This document shows, piece by piece, positions 50,975-60,825 of a DNA stretch of 64,000 bases. The notes under the pieces are model-generated. The model was not told where the DNA came from. It saw only the letters and a list, made by a program, of their open reading frames with translations, and searched no databases. The position numbers were made by a program, and so were the translations under genes. Position 1 is the stretch's first letter. The number at the start of each line of letters is the position of its first letter. Source of the stretch: Lonsdalea britannica (GTDB lineage Bacteria > Pseudomonadota > Gammaproteobacteria > Enterobacterales > Enterobacteriaceae); NCBI RefSeq assembly GCF_002111595.1, contig NZ_LUTN01000002.1, positions 265,044-329,043 on the forward strand, read 5' to 3'.

Positions 50975-51694
50975 TTAGCGCCGTTCAACCGCTTCGACGT
51001 CGATGTGAATGGCGTCGTAGCGCCAGTATTCGTGGTCGCAATCGATGATCCGGTCTGACTGCTCGCGGTTGATACGGGTGATGAACAGCGCCGGGCTGCC
51101 TGTCGCCACGTTGAGCGCGGACGCGGCCAAGGGCGAAACCGGCGTCGGCAACATCGTGAAACGAACCCGGCCATAGCGGATGTCATAGCGCGTCTCATAG
51201 AGATCGGTGAGGGATTGCGTGAGATCGGACAGCAGGATATTCGGAAAGAAAGCGGGATTCAGATAGTGCTCCACGTACAGCACCGCGCGTTCGTCAACGC
51301 GTCGCAGGCGCCGGATCTGGTACACCTTTGCCCCGATGGGCAACATCAATTGATGGCCTATCACATCGCTGGCGGCCATCTCACGCGCTTCCAGCACCTC
51401 TGTGGCGGCGCGGCGGCCTTGTTGTTCAACCATGGCGTGAAAATGGCTGCGCTGCAATGGGTTATAGACGATCCGCGGCGGCGAAATAAACCATCCTCGA
51501 CGCGGTTCCCGGTAAATCACCCCCTGAGACTCCAATTGCAGCAGGGCTTCCCGCAGGGTAATTCGGGTAGTGGAAAACTGTTCGCTCAACGTTCTCTCCG
51601 AGGGCAGACGCGCCTCATCCCGCCATGTGCCTTCATCAATGTGCGACAGCAGCGTTTGGCAAATCAGCGCCACGGTTGTCGAGGGTTGTTGCAT
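50975..51694 (-). CDS. GntR/HutC family transcriptional regulator
   Basis: This 239-residue repressor has an N-terminal winged helix (ARLPSERTLSEQFSTTRITLREALLQLESQG, about residues 25-65) and a C-terminal UTRA ligand domain. It resembles PhnR-like regulators of 2-aminoethylphosphonate operons. It is divergent from the ABC operon and probably controls it through the palindrome at 51918-51933. The ligand is not known. Confidence 0.85.
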   Translation of the reverse strand: MQQPSTTVALICQTLLSHIDEGTWRDEARLPSERTLSEQFSTTRITLREALLQLESQGVIYREPRRGWFISPPRIVYNPLQRSHFHAMVEQQGRRAATEVLEAREMAASDVIGHQLMLPIGAKVYQIRRLRRVDERAVLYVEHYLNPAFFPNILLSDLTQSLTDLYETRYDIRYGRVRFTMLPTPVSPLAASALNVATGSPALFITRINREQSDRIIDCDHEYWRYDAIHIDVEAVERR

Positions 51695-51917
51695 GAGTTC
51701 ATCTGCCTATTCTGGAGCACGCCGTGCACCACCGTGGATACACCGCCGTTCTTAATCAGAGCGTTATATTGCCATGCAGCCGCCAAAAGGTCTTGCTCGA
51801 ACCACCCAGTTCAGTTGGGCCGGGCGGACATGGATTTACGCACCGTATACCTGGCAGGCGATACAGGGCGACTGACATACAAATTTCATCTTTTGGGGGT
51901 AGATTGGCGTGGTTCTT

Positions 51918-51933
51918 GCTGGACTAGACCAGC
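51918..51933 (+). promoter_or_regulatory. Probable operator of the GntR regulator
   Basis: GCTGGACTAGACCAGC is palindromic except for one symmetric base pair and has the TAGACCA half typical of HutC-type sites (TGGTCTAGACCA). It lies 30 bp upstream of the binding-protein gene, well placed for repression. Confidence 0.65.
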
Positions 51934-51962
51934 GATTATTCCTATCACCAGGAGCATTCAAG

Positions 51963-53024
51963 ATGAAAAACAGGGTTGCATCCGTATTAACGACAGCCGT
52001 CGTGCTGTCGCTTTCATCCGCTCACGCGGCCGAAGGTTCCGTCGCCGAGCTGGAGCAGGCGGCGCGAGCGGAAGGGCAGGTGAACAGCGTGGGGATGCCG
52101 GATAGCTGGGCGAACTGGAAAGACACCTGGAAAGACCTCAACTCACGCTATGGCTTACGCCACACGGACACCGATATGAGCTCCGCGCAGGAGATCGCCA
52201 AGTTCGCCGCAGAAAAACAGAATGCCAGCGCAGATATCGGCGATGTCGGCGCTTCGTTTGGCCCCATCGCGATGCAAAAGGGCGTCACTCAGCCTTACAA
52301 ACCCACCACCTGGTCGCAAATTCCTGACTGGGCCAAAGATAAAGACGGTCACTGGGCGCTGGCGTATACCGGCACCATCGCGTTCATCGTCAACAAGCAG
52401 TTGGTGAAAGACGTGCCTCATAGCTGGGCCGATCTGAAAAAAGGAAGTTACACCGTCACTATTGGCGATGTCAGTTCGGCGGCTCAGGCGACCAACGGCA
52501 TACTGGCGGCGGCCTATGCGATGGGCGGCGATGAGCACAACCTTAAACCGGGACTGGATCTGTTCGCCGACCTGGCCAAGGCGGGGCGGCTTGGTCTGAC
52601 CAACCCGGTGATTGCCAATATCGAGAAAGGGGAAGTTCAGGTTGGAGTGGTGTGGGACTTCAACGGCCTTAACTACCGCGATCAAATTGATAAAAATCGC
52701 TTTGTCGTGCTGATCCCGTCAGACGGCTCGGTGACGTCCGGCTATACCACGATCATCAACAAGTATGCCCAGCATCCCAACGCGGCCAAGCTGGCGCGCG
52801 AATACATCTTCTCGGATGCTGGTCAGATCAATCTGGCGCGCGGCTATGCCCGTCCGATTCGCGCAGAGCATCTGTCACTGCCGGATGATGTGAAAGATAA
52901 GCTGTTGCCGGCGGAACAGTACAAGTCAGCCCGTCCTATTGCCGACCCGGCTGCCTGGGAGAAAAGCGCGCGTCTGCTGCCGCGTCAGTGGCAGGAGTCG
53001 GTCATGATCAACATGCAGCAGTAA
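51963..53024 (+). CDS. Periplasmic binding protein of a phosphonate/polyamine-type ABC importer
   Basis: This 353-residue protein has a Sec signal peptide (MKNRVASVLTTAVVLSLSSAHAAEG, cleavage near residue 22) and belongs to the SBP type II (PotD/Fe(III)/AEP-like) family: VNSVGMPDSWANWKDTWKDL at the N-terminus, ALAYTGTIAFIVNKQLV in the middle. The ATG at 51963 follows AGGAG. It heads a five-gene unit with a hydrolase, two permeases and an ATPase. The exact substrate is unknown; an organic phosphorus compound is inferred from the neighbours. Confidence 0.85.
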   Translation: MKNRVASVLTTAVVLSLSSAHAAEGSVAELEQAARAEGQVNSVGMPDSWANWKDTWKDLNSRYGLRHTDTDMSSAQEIAKFAAEKQNASADIGDVGASFGPIAMQKGVTQPYKPTTWSQIPDWAKDKDGHWALAYTGTIAFIVNKQLVKDVPHSWADLKKGSYTVTIGDVSSAAQATNGILAAAYAMGGDEHNLKPGLDLFADLAKAGRLGLTNPVIANIEKGEVQVGVVWDFNGLNYRDQIDKNRFVVLIPSDGSVTSGYTTIINKYAQHPNAAKLAREYIFSDAGQINLARGYARPIRAEHLSLPDDVKDKLLPAEQYKSARPIADPAAWEKSARLLPRQWQESVMINMQQ

Positions 53025-53046
53025 CCTGCCAGGGAGGGAGCAAGGC

Positions 53047-53865
53047 ATGAAATGTATTCTGGTCGTGCTGGACGGACTGAATTATCAGGTGGCACGCGAT
53101 GCTATGGGATATCTGCAAGCGCAGTGCGAGGCGGGACGGGGGCGACTCTATCCGCTGACCTGCGAACTGCCTTCTCTCTCCCGGCCGCTGTATGAGTGCA
53201 TACTGACTGGCGTTACGCCAGTGGAAAGCGGCATTGTGCACAACGACATACGACGATTATCGAATGAGAAGAGCATTTTCCATTATGCCCGTGACGCCGG
53301 GCTGACGACCGCGGCGGCGGCTTATCACTGGGTGAGCGAGCTGTATAACCGGACGCCGTTTGACCCGCCGCGGGATCGTCATACGGCGGATAAACATCTG
53401 CCTATCCAGTACGGTCATTTCTATTACGAGGACGACTACCCAGACTCACACCTGTTGATTGACGCCGAGAGCTTGCGGCGGACATATCGTCCTGATTTTC
53501 TCTTGGCGCATTCGATGAACATTGATGATGCGGGCCATCGGTACGGCCTGTCGTCGCCGCAGTATCGCAATCAAGCCCGAAGGGTCGATGGTTATCTCTC
53601 GCTGCGGTTAGCGGACTGGCTGTCGGCAGGCTATCAGGTGGTGGTGACCGCAGATCACGGTATGAACGACGACCGCAGCCACGGCGGCGTGTTGCCCGAG
53701 GAAAGGGCGGTTCCGCTGTATGTGTTCGGCGATGCATTTTCTCTGGATGAGGCGTCGCTGCGTCAGACGGATCTGTGCGGGACGATCTGCGAGGTTCTGG
53801 GGATTCCACACGATAAATCGTGCTGTTCGGCGCTGCTTGCTGACGTGGAGGGCGCGAGCCGATGA
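53047..53865 (+). CDS. Alkaline-phosphatase-superfamily hydrolase (PDE/NPP type)
   Basis: This 272-residue protein has no signal peptide and shows the superfamily metal ligands: D9 (VVLDGLNY), a Ser in the nucleophile position (LPSLSRP, S43 or S45), D160/H164 (NIDDAGHRYG), D203-H204 (TADHGMND) and H212. It therefore likely cleaves a phosphodiester, phosphomonoester or C-P bond in the cytoplasm after import. Its ATGA overlap with the next gene shows coupling. It resembles type I phosphodiesterase/nucleotide pyrophosphatases and phosphonoacetate hydrolase, but is shorter than the latter. Confidence 0.85.
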   Translation: MKCILVVLDGLNYQVARDAMGYLQAQCEAGRGRLYPLTCELPSLSRPLYECILTGVTPVESGIVHNDIRRLSNEKSIFHYARDAGLTTAAAAYHWVSELYNRTPFDPPRDRHTADKHLPIQYGHFYYEDDYPDSHLLIDAESLRRTYRPDFLLAHSMNIDDAGHRYGLSSPQYRNQARRVDGYLSLRLADWLSAGYQVVVTADHGMNDDRSHGGVLPEERAVPLYVFGDAFSLDEASLRQTDLCGTICEVLGIPHDKSCCSALLADVEGASR

Positions 53866-54704
53866 AGAAAAAAGGGTTGGCAATTATCTGTTTAATACCG
53901 TTTGCCGTGTTTTTTATCGCCTTTCAACTGGTGCCGCTCGGGTGGATCGCCGTCAACAGCTTCTATAGTGACATCAACGCCAGTTGGGGCTGGGATAACT
54001 ACCGGGACATCTTGACGTCGCCGTTTTATCTCCAGGCGATGCGGTTTTCTCTGGATATCTCGCTTTACTCCAGTCTCTACGGTTTATTGATCGCGCTTAT
54101 CGGGAGCTACTCTCTGAGTCAGCTCCGAGACGGTCGACTGCATCGCTGCGTGATGGCCTTTACCAACATGACCAGCAATTTCGCCGGCGTACCGCTGGCG
54201 TTCGCGTTCGTGATTCTGCTCGGGCTGAACGGTTGTCTGACGCTGTTGCTCAAACAGCTGGGTTTTATGGAGACGTTCAATCTCTATTCCCGCTCCGGGC
54301 TGATTATCCTCTACACCTATTTTCAGATCCCGCTTGGCGTTCTCCTGCTGTATCCCGCGTTCGACGGTCTGAAAGCGGAATGGCGGGAGTCTGCGGCGCT
54401 GCTCGGTGCCGGGCGTTATCGTTACTGGCGCTATATCGGACTGCCCATTTTGATGCCGGCGCTGGTCGGCACTTTCGTGATCCTGCTTGCGAATGCGCTG
54501 GGCGCGTATGCCACCGTATATGCGCTGACCAACGGGAACTTCAATATCGTGCCCGTCCGGATCGCGGCGCTGGTCGCAGGGGACATTTCGCTGGACCCCA
54601 ACCTCGGGAGTGCGCTGGCCATGCTGCTGGTGATGTTGATGACGCTGATTACGGCGCTTCATCAATGGTTAGTTCGTCATAGCTACCTGAACGTAAAACG
54701 TTAA
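53862..54704 (+). CDS. ABC importer permease 1
   Basis: This 280-residue permease has six hydrophobic segments, the first at the very N-terminus (GLAIICLIPFAVFFIAFQLVPLGW). An EAA-like loop (AALLGAGRYRYWRYIGLPILMPAL) marks ATPase contact. It overlaps the hydrolase gene by four bases and belongs to the PotB/PhnU-type family. Confidence 0.9.
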   Translation: MKKKGLAIICLIPFAVFFIAFQLVPLGWIAVNSFYSDINASWGWDNYRDILTSPFYLQAMRFSLDISLYSSLYGLLIALIGSYSLSQLRDGRLHRCVMAFTNMTSNFAGVPLAFAFVILLGLNGCLTLLLKQLGFMETFNLYSRSGLIILYTYFQIPLGVLLLYPAFDGLKAEWRESAALLGAGRYRYWRYIGLPILMPALVGTFVILLANALGAYATVYALTNGNFNIVPVRIAALVAGDISLDPNLGSALAMLLVMLMTLITALHQWLVRHSYLNVKR

Positions 54705-54723
54705 CGCATCGTGGAGGACGGTT

Positions 54724-55509
54724 ATGTCTCGCTCTGAACGCGTCTACCACCGGTACGTGGTGGGAACGCTGCTGTTTGTTCTGGTGCTGCCGCTGGCGGC
54801 AACGCTGGTTTATGCCTTCGCCACCCAGTGGGGCGCCACCCTCTTGCCAGAGGGTTTTACGCTGAAGTGGATGGAAAGTTTATGGATGGACCCGCGTTTT
54901 CTGACGGCGCTGTGGCACTCCTTGTTGATCTGCGGCGCTTCGCTGCTGCTGTCGCTGGCGTTGATTCTGCCGGCGATGTTCGTCATCGCTTATCAGTTCC
55001 CTCGACTGGATGCGGTGATGAACGTCCTGATTTTGCTGCCCTTTGCCGTACCGCCCATCGTCTCTTCCGTGGGGCTGCTCCAGCTGTACTCTTCGGATCC
55101 GCTGATGCTGACCGGCACGCCGTGGATCCTCGTCGGCTGCTATTTCACCATCGCGCTGCCGTTTATCTATCGCGCGATCACGAACAACCTACAGGCAATT
55201 AACCTGCGCGAGCTGATGGATGCCGCTCACCTGTTGGGGGCGAGTACCTGGCAGGCGGCATGGTGGGTGGTGTTGCCCAATTTGCGCAAAGGCGCGTTTA
55301 TTGCCGTCCTGTTGTCTTTCTCCTTCCTGATCGGCGAGTTCGTCTTCGCCAATCTTCTGGTGGGAAGCCGTTACGAAACCCTACAGGTCTACCTGTTCAA
55401 CATGCGTAACGGCAGCGGACACTTCACCAGCGCACTGGTGATCTCTTATTTCTTCGTCGTGCTGGTGGTGACGTGGCTGGCGAATTTGCTGAATAAAGAC
55501 AAGGGATAA
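54724..55509 (+). CDS. ABC importer permease 2
   Basis: The second permease (261 residues) has six membrane segments and EAA loop MDAAHLLGASTWQAAWWVVLPNLRKG. GTGGAGG precedes the start. It belongs to the PotC/PhnV type and ends two bases before the ATPase gene. Confidence 0.9.
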   Translation: MSRSERVYHRYVVGTLLFVLVLPLAATLVYAFATQWGATLLPEGFTLKWMESLWMDPRFLTALWHSLLICGASLLLSLALILPAMFVIAYQFPRLDAVMNVLILLPFAVPPIVSSVGLLQLYSSDPLMLTGTPWILVGCYFTIALPFIYRAITNNLQAINLRELMDAAHLLGASTWQAAWWVVLPNLRKGAFIAVLLSFSFLIGEFVFANLLVGSRYETLQVYLFNMRNGSGHFTSALVISYFFVVLVVTWLANLLNKDKG

Positions 55510-55511
55510 AT

Positions 55512-56503
55512 ATGGCCTATCTGCAAGTGTCGCAACTCAATAAAAGTTTCGGGTCGACCTCCGTTTTCAACCAGATCGACTTCATGGCGGAAGAGGGTGA
55601 ATTCGTAACGCTGCTAGGCCCGAGTGGCTGCGGCAAATCCACGTTATTGCGCTGTATTGCCGGTCTGACGCCGGTCGACAGCGGGCAGATCTTGCTTCAG
55701 GGGCAGAATATCGTGCCGCTCTCGCCTCAGAAGCGGGGAATCGGCATGGTCTTCCAGAGTTACGCGCTGTTCCCCAATATGACGGTGGAGGGCAACGTCG
55801 CGTTCGGGTTGAAGATGCAAAAGTTGTCGAGTGCCGAGGTGCATCGCCGGGTGGCGGATGTTCTGGCGCTGGTGGAACTTGAGACCTTCGCCCGGCGCTA
55901 TCCGCATCAACTGTCAGGTGGTCAGTGTCAGCGAGTGGCGCTGGCGCGATCGCTGGTGACGCGCCCGCGGCTGCTGCTGCTGGATGAACCGCTTTCCGCG
56001 CTGGATGCGCGTATTCGCCGCCATTTGCGAGAGCAGATCCGCACTATCCAGCGTGAGCTGAAGCTCACTGCGCTGTTTGTGACGCACGATCAGGAAGAGG
56101 CCTTGACGTTGTCCGATCGCATCGTCCTGATGAATAAAGGCGAAATCGTGCAAAATGGTCACGCGGCGCAATTGTATACTCAGCCGGTTAATGCATTCGC
56201 CGCCGGCTTCATTGGCAACTACAATCTGTTAAGCGCGGATCAGGCTTCACAACTCACAGGGCAGACGTTTACGCAGCAGGTGGCGATTCGCCTGAGTCGA
56301 TTGCCCTGGTCAATCCGCCGCAGGGGGTGCCCGCGACTATCGTCGGTCACAGCTTACTCGGTAATGTGATCCGCTATCAGGTGAGGGTTCAGGGAGTCGA
56401 ACTGCAGGTTGATGCACTCAACCGCTCGATGGAACAGGCTTACGGTGAGGGCGACCAGGTGGGGTTACTTCTCGATCTGGCGACGGTTCAGGAGGTGGCC
56501 TGA
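55512..56503 (+). pseudogene. ABC importer ATPase, frameshifted near the 3' end
   Basis: All NBD motifs are in the first 240 residues: Walker A GPSGCGKST, signature LSGGQCQRVALARSL, Walker B LLLLDEPLSALD, switch VTHDQEEA. The TOBE tail loses its frame at about 56291, where CGCCTGAG should be CGCCCTGAG. With one C added, the tail continues as PESIALVNPPQGVP and later VGLLLDLATVQEVA to a stop at 56501-56503, 330 residues. Without correction it ends at 56369. Closest in type to PotA/PhnT. Confidence 0.85.
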
Positions 56504-56758
56504 CGTTAGCTTGCGCGGACAGAGAGTTTCACAAAGCCTAAATACAATCCTATACCCCATCAGAGGGACGTTTTAAGGTTGATAACCTGACCGGATTCGA
56601 AACGATTGAAAGCCCGTTGCAGCCGTTATTTTTACCGGCGAGAGGACGGCGACAAAATTCGGAAGCCGCTTGATCGCTTTTCTGGCATATGACCTATTTT
56701 GGCTACATCACTGGCGATAGGGAACGGTTGATCGCTGAATATTAAGGAGCTCTCTGTT

Positions 56759-58401
56759 TTGTTGATATTGCTGCATTTGTTGTCCGCCGTGTCGCTGCTG
56801 GTGTGGGGGACGCACATTGTCCGCACCGGGATCATGCGAGTGTATGGCGCAGGACTGCGTCGTATGCTCAGCAAGAACGTCAGCCATAAACCGCTGGCTT
56901 TTATGGCGGGAATTGTGGTCACGGCATTGGTGCAGAGCAGCAACGCCACCATGTTGCTCGTCACATCATTTGTTTCGCAGGGCTTGATTGCCTTGGCCCC
57001 TGGTCTGGTGATTATGCTGGGCGCGGACGTCGGGACTGCGCTGATGGTGCGAATTCTGACCTTCGATCTCTCCTGGCTTTCTCCGCTGCTGATATTCAGC
57101 GGCGTTTCGCTGTTTCTCAGTCGTAAACAGGCCCGCATCGGACAGATGGGGCGCGTATTGATCGGTCTCGGACTGATCCTGCTGGCGCTGGAGCTGATTG
57201 TGAATGCCGCAACGCCGATTACGCAGGCGGCCGGGGTCAAAGTGCTCTTTTCCTCACTGACGGGCGACATCTTGCTGGATGCCTGATTGGCGCGTTGTTC
57301 GCCATTGTCAGTTATTCCAGCCTGGCGGCCGTCTTGCTGACCGCGACGCTGACGGCAACCAGCGTGATATCGCTGAAAGTCGCACTGTGTCTGGTGGTCG
57401 GGGCCAACTTGGGTAGCGGAATGCTGGCGATGATCAATGCCAGTAAACAAAGCGTTGATGGTCGCCGGGTCGCTCTGGGGAGCCTGTTGTTCAAACTGGC
57501 GGGCTGCGTGGTGGTGCTGCCTTTTGTCGAGATGCTGGCGGCGGAGATGGAAAAACTGCCCATCAGCACAGAGAATCTGGTCATTTACTTCCACGTGGTT
57601 TACAACCTGCTGCGTTGTTTGCTGATGCTGCCGGTGACAGGACGAATGGCGGAGTGGTGTCAGGCGCTGTTGCGCGATAATCAGGAGGAAGATCCGCGGC
57701 TGCGTCCGCGACATCTGGATCTCAGCGTATTGGATACCCCGGCGCTGGCGTTGGCCAATGCCGCTCGGGAGACGCTGCGGATGGGGGACATTGTGGAAAA
57801 TATGCTGATCCTTACCCACGAGATGATGCACGGCAACTACTTGCAGGAGAAAACCATTCGTCGTCTGGATGACGATGTGGACGTGCTCTATACCGGCATC
57901 AAGCTCTATCTGGCGCGGATGGCGAAGGACGATCTCGGTGAAAGCGACTCTCGCCGTTGGGCCGAGGTTATCGAGGTCACCATGAATCTGGAACAGGCGG
58001 GTGATATTCTGGAAAAAATGGCCGGGGATATTCGCGCCAAGGCGCAGGCATCGCGCCGCGCCTTTTCCGCAGAAGGGCAAGAGGAGCTGGACGCGCTCTA
58101 TTCCCGACTACTCGATAATCTGCGACTAAGTCAGACCGTGTTTTTCAACAACGACGTTGCCAGCGCAAAACGTCTGCGTCGTTCCAAGCATCGCTTCCGC
58201 ATTATGGATCGCCGTTTTGCCCATGCGCACGTCGAGCGTTTGCGGCAGAAGAATGTGCAGAGTCTGGAAACCAGCTCGCTGCATTTGGGGCTGTTAGGGG
58301 ATATGAAGCGTCTGAACTCGCTGTTCTGTTCGGTCGCCTACAGCGTGCTGGAGCTGGACGACCAGGACGACGAAGAGCGCGATGTCGTCGAAGCCAACTA
58401 A
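56759..58401 (+). pseudogene. Na+/Pi cotransporter with PhoU-like tail (YjbB family), frameshifted
   Basis: The first half has the NaPi-IIb repeats (VTALVQSSNATMLLVTSFVSQGL with the QSSNAT motif) and a membrane domain. The second half continues from IGALFAIVSYSSLAAVLLTATLTATSV to a long helical PhoU-like domain (EVTMNLEQAGDILEKM). The break at 57282-57283 (GATGCCTGATTGG) is repaired by one C (CCC). Restored length is about 547 residues, near E. coli YjbB (543), which exports phosphate. The start is a TTG with AAGGAG nine bases upstream; it begins some 250 bp after the ABC operon. Confidence 0.85.
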
Positions 58402-58446
58402 CGATAGAAGTCGCCACGCTACGGCGATTGACGTGATGGCAGGAGA

Positions 58447-58480
58447 ACGGGGCTTCGCAGCGGTGTGGCGAAGCCCCAGA
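58447..58480. terminator. Hairpin between the NaPi gene and dld
   Basis: GGGGCTTCGC (58449-58458) and GCGAAGCCCC (58468-58477) form a perfect 10-bp stem between convergent genes. T-runs are poor, but the position suggests a bidirectional stop. Confidence 0.6.
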
Positions 58481-58494
58481 GTAAAGCGGCAGCG

Positions 58495-60249
58495 TTAGTG
58501 GTGTGAATGGTCGTTACAGCCACAGCCCCAGTTTTTCAGCTTACTGGTTTTCCCGATGCCGGGATTGAGCGTGTTGGTGGGGTCATTCTGCTGATAGAAC
58601 GCCTTCAGCTGCGGTTTGGCCTGATAAAGATGGCCGACATTGTGCTCAGCAGGGTATTCGGCGCCACGTTTATCCAACAGTTCCAGCATTTTCTCCTTCA
58701 GCTTGTGGGTATCGACGCCTTTTTTCACGATGTAATCCTGATGGAATACGTGGCACATGAAGTGTCCGTAATAGAGGCGATGCACCAGCTGATCGCCGAT
58801 TTCCGGCGGCAGATGCTCAAACCACTCCCGGTCGTTACGGCGCAGGGCGATATCCAGCGGCAGGATATTCTCCACCTCGCGGCTATGCACGGCGTGATAG
58901 CGAATAGCGGCTCCGGCCGCGGCGAACCGATGTAAGAACGCTTTGTTGCCTTCCTCCGGCGTACAGGCAAAAAACTCGCCGTCCGCCTCGCGGAAATAGC
59001 TTTCCAACCAGCGATGCGCCTCTTCAATGCCATCTCCCGCCATTTTTAACATCAGGTGATGCTCATAGCGGTCGCGATAGGCCCGCATCCGCTCTGGCAG
59101 CTGGGAAGGCAGCAAACGGCTCAGCAGCTGCATGGTGCGATCCACCAAATGCGATGGCAGGAACGGAATTTTATCAAAAATGGCGTCCATTCGGCCTTTG
59201 AGGTTGAAGAACAGGGGCATTTTGTCGGTGCCCAGCTTGTCGATCATCACGAAGGTGTCTTTGCCATAGACCTCAGCCATGTTGAACATATCCCGGTGCA
59301 GATACTCTCCGGCCACCGGCAGGTGAACAAAATTCGCCAGGATATGGCGACGCAGCTCGGTCAGCACCTCCGGCTGATTAGTTCCGATGTAGAACACCTG
59401 TTGAGATTGCTGCGCCGGGAATGTATCCAGTCGCACGGCAAAAACGGCCAGCTTACCGGCGCAGCCTGCGGCTTCGAACAGGCGGCGTTCATCGGCGTTG
59501 AAGCGGGAAGGGGTATCGGCATCCACGTCGCGGACGCGGTCGGCGTATTCGTGGTCGGATGCCTGGCGATCATCGTTGACCACATCCGCCTCGGTGTACT
59601 GACGTTGTTCCAGACGAACGAGAATTTGCTCCGGCGTCTCCCCCAGATTAATACCGAGATGATTGACCAGCTCTACCTTGCCTTGATCGTTTACGCGGCC
59701 ATACAGCGCCATCTCTGTGTAAGCCGGACCGCGATGCACCAGCGAACCGCCGGAGTTATTGCAGATCCCCCCGATGACCGATGCGCCGATACATGACGAA
59801 CCGATCACCGAGTGCGGCTCGCGCCCTAAAGGCTTCAATACGCGCTCCAGATGCCAAAGCGTACTGCCGGGCAGCGCGACAATTTGCCGCCCCTGATCCA
59901 ACAGCTGCACCTTGTCGAGCCTCAGTGTGCTGATAATAACGATTTCACGGTCATAGCCATCGCCGCTGGGAGTCGAACCTTCGGTCAGACCAGTATTGGC
60001 CGCCTGCATGATGACGATACGATCGGCTTCTACGCTGGCTTTGAAGACTTTCCACTGTTCCAGCAATGAGCCGGGAAAGACGACTGCCAGCGCATCACCT
60101 TGGCCGGAACGGAATCCCTTTCGATAGCGTTCAGTTTGGCGTGCGTCGGTGAGGATATGAGATTTGCCGACGATGTGGGTGAGGGTGTCGATGAGGTCCT
60201 GGGCGTTTACGCTAAACGTAATTGAAGTTGCATGATCCTGCATGAGCAT
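58495..60249 (-). CDS. dld: Quinone-dependent D-lactate dehydrogenase
   Basis: Dld oxidises D-lactate to pyruvate at the inner-membrane face and passes electrons to quinone. The 584-residue protein has a PCMH FAD-binding domain (TGLTEGSTPSGDGYDREIVIIST, VIGSSCIGASVIGGICNNSGGSLVHRGPAYTEMAL) and the electropositive membrane-binding and cap regions (RDRYEHHLMLKM, FHQDYIVKKG). The His-rich end (CGCNDHSHH) is like that of enterobacterial homologues. A later ATG at codon 3 is also possible. Confidence 0.94.
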   Translation of the reverse strand: MLMQDHATSITFSVNAQDLIDTLTHIVGKSHILTDARQTERYRKGFRSGQGDALAVVFPGSLLEQWKVFKASVEADRIVIMQAANTGLTEGSTPSGDGYDREIVIISTLRLDKVQLLDQGRQIVALPGSTLWHLERVLKPLGREPHSVIGSSCIGASVIGGICNNSGGSLVHRGPAYTEMALYGRVNDQGKVELVNHLGINLGETPEQILVRLEQRQYTEADVVNDDRQASDHEYADRVRDVDADTPSRFNADERRLFEAAGCAGKLAVFAVRLDTFPAQQSQQVFYIGTNQPEVLTELRRHILANFVHLPVAGEYLHRDMFNMAEVYGKDTFVMIDKLGTDKMPLFFNLKGRMDAIFDKIPFLPSHLVDRTMQLLSRLLPSQLPERMRAYRDRYEHHLMLKMAGDGIEEAHRWLESYFREADGEFFACTPEEGNKAFLHRFAAAGAAIRYHAVHSREVENILPLDIALRRNDREWFEHLPPEIGDQLVHRLYYGHFMCHVFHQDYIVKKGVDTHKLKEKMLELLDKRGAEYPAEHNVGHLYQAKPQLKAFYQQNDPTNTLNPGIGKTSKLKNWGCGCNDHSHH

Positions 60250-60825
60250 CTGTCCTGTTAATTAATCTTATGATTTCTTTAAAAAGGATAGTGCTTATTC
60301 AGAATTTTGCGCGTATCCCCGGTTCGCTCGGTGAGCTATTGTATTGGCCGTTCACACGGAGGGTTGGGGCCGGTTTTTAACCGCTGCCATACGTGAATAA
60401 CATGTTAATGGATAAGTTAAATTCATCTAATTATCACCACAGAAAAGTCGTGCTTCGATGGCATACTGGACGACCAAAATAAAGCGTGTGGAGAGAGCGC
60501 GAAGGTGGTGAAACGGGCCGTCGTATTGTGTAAACGTTTGCTTATCTGTGCCTGTGATGAGTTGGAGCAAATGTTCAATGTTTGCTCCGTGGTGCCGATA
60601 AGACAAAAACCCAGGCCGGAGTTTATGTTTCCCGTCATTTCTGGTTTTCCTGATGAAGACCCCTGACATGAGCACTGTCGGTGACCGGCCATGACGGCGG
60701 CGCAAATATCCATTTGTGTACCCATGCAGTTTACCTGGTGCCTAGGGCTGCTTAAAAATTGAGATTGCTGCAGATGAACTTATCGCAAAAGGAACGGATA
60801 ACCCATCTGCATGGAGGATATATCG
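60250..60825. other. dld–dosP-like intergenic region
   Basis: About 575 bp without a credible gene. Short leftward frames at 60423-60725 have no recognisable content. The right end holds GGAGGA (60814-60819), the ribosome-binding site of the next gene. The region is AT-rich near 60380-60420. Confidence 0.5.

Noticed and set aside
56632..58080. Leftward open frame of 482 codons opposite the NaPi cotransporter gene
   Set aside because: It is antisense to a clear protein family and its translation (Gln, His and Arg rich, then low-complexity) has no domain features; a by-product of high GC codon bias.
60423..60725. Leftward frames upstream of the DosP-like gene
   Set aside because: Two overlapping frames of about 100 codons with no recognisable domain and no start signal.
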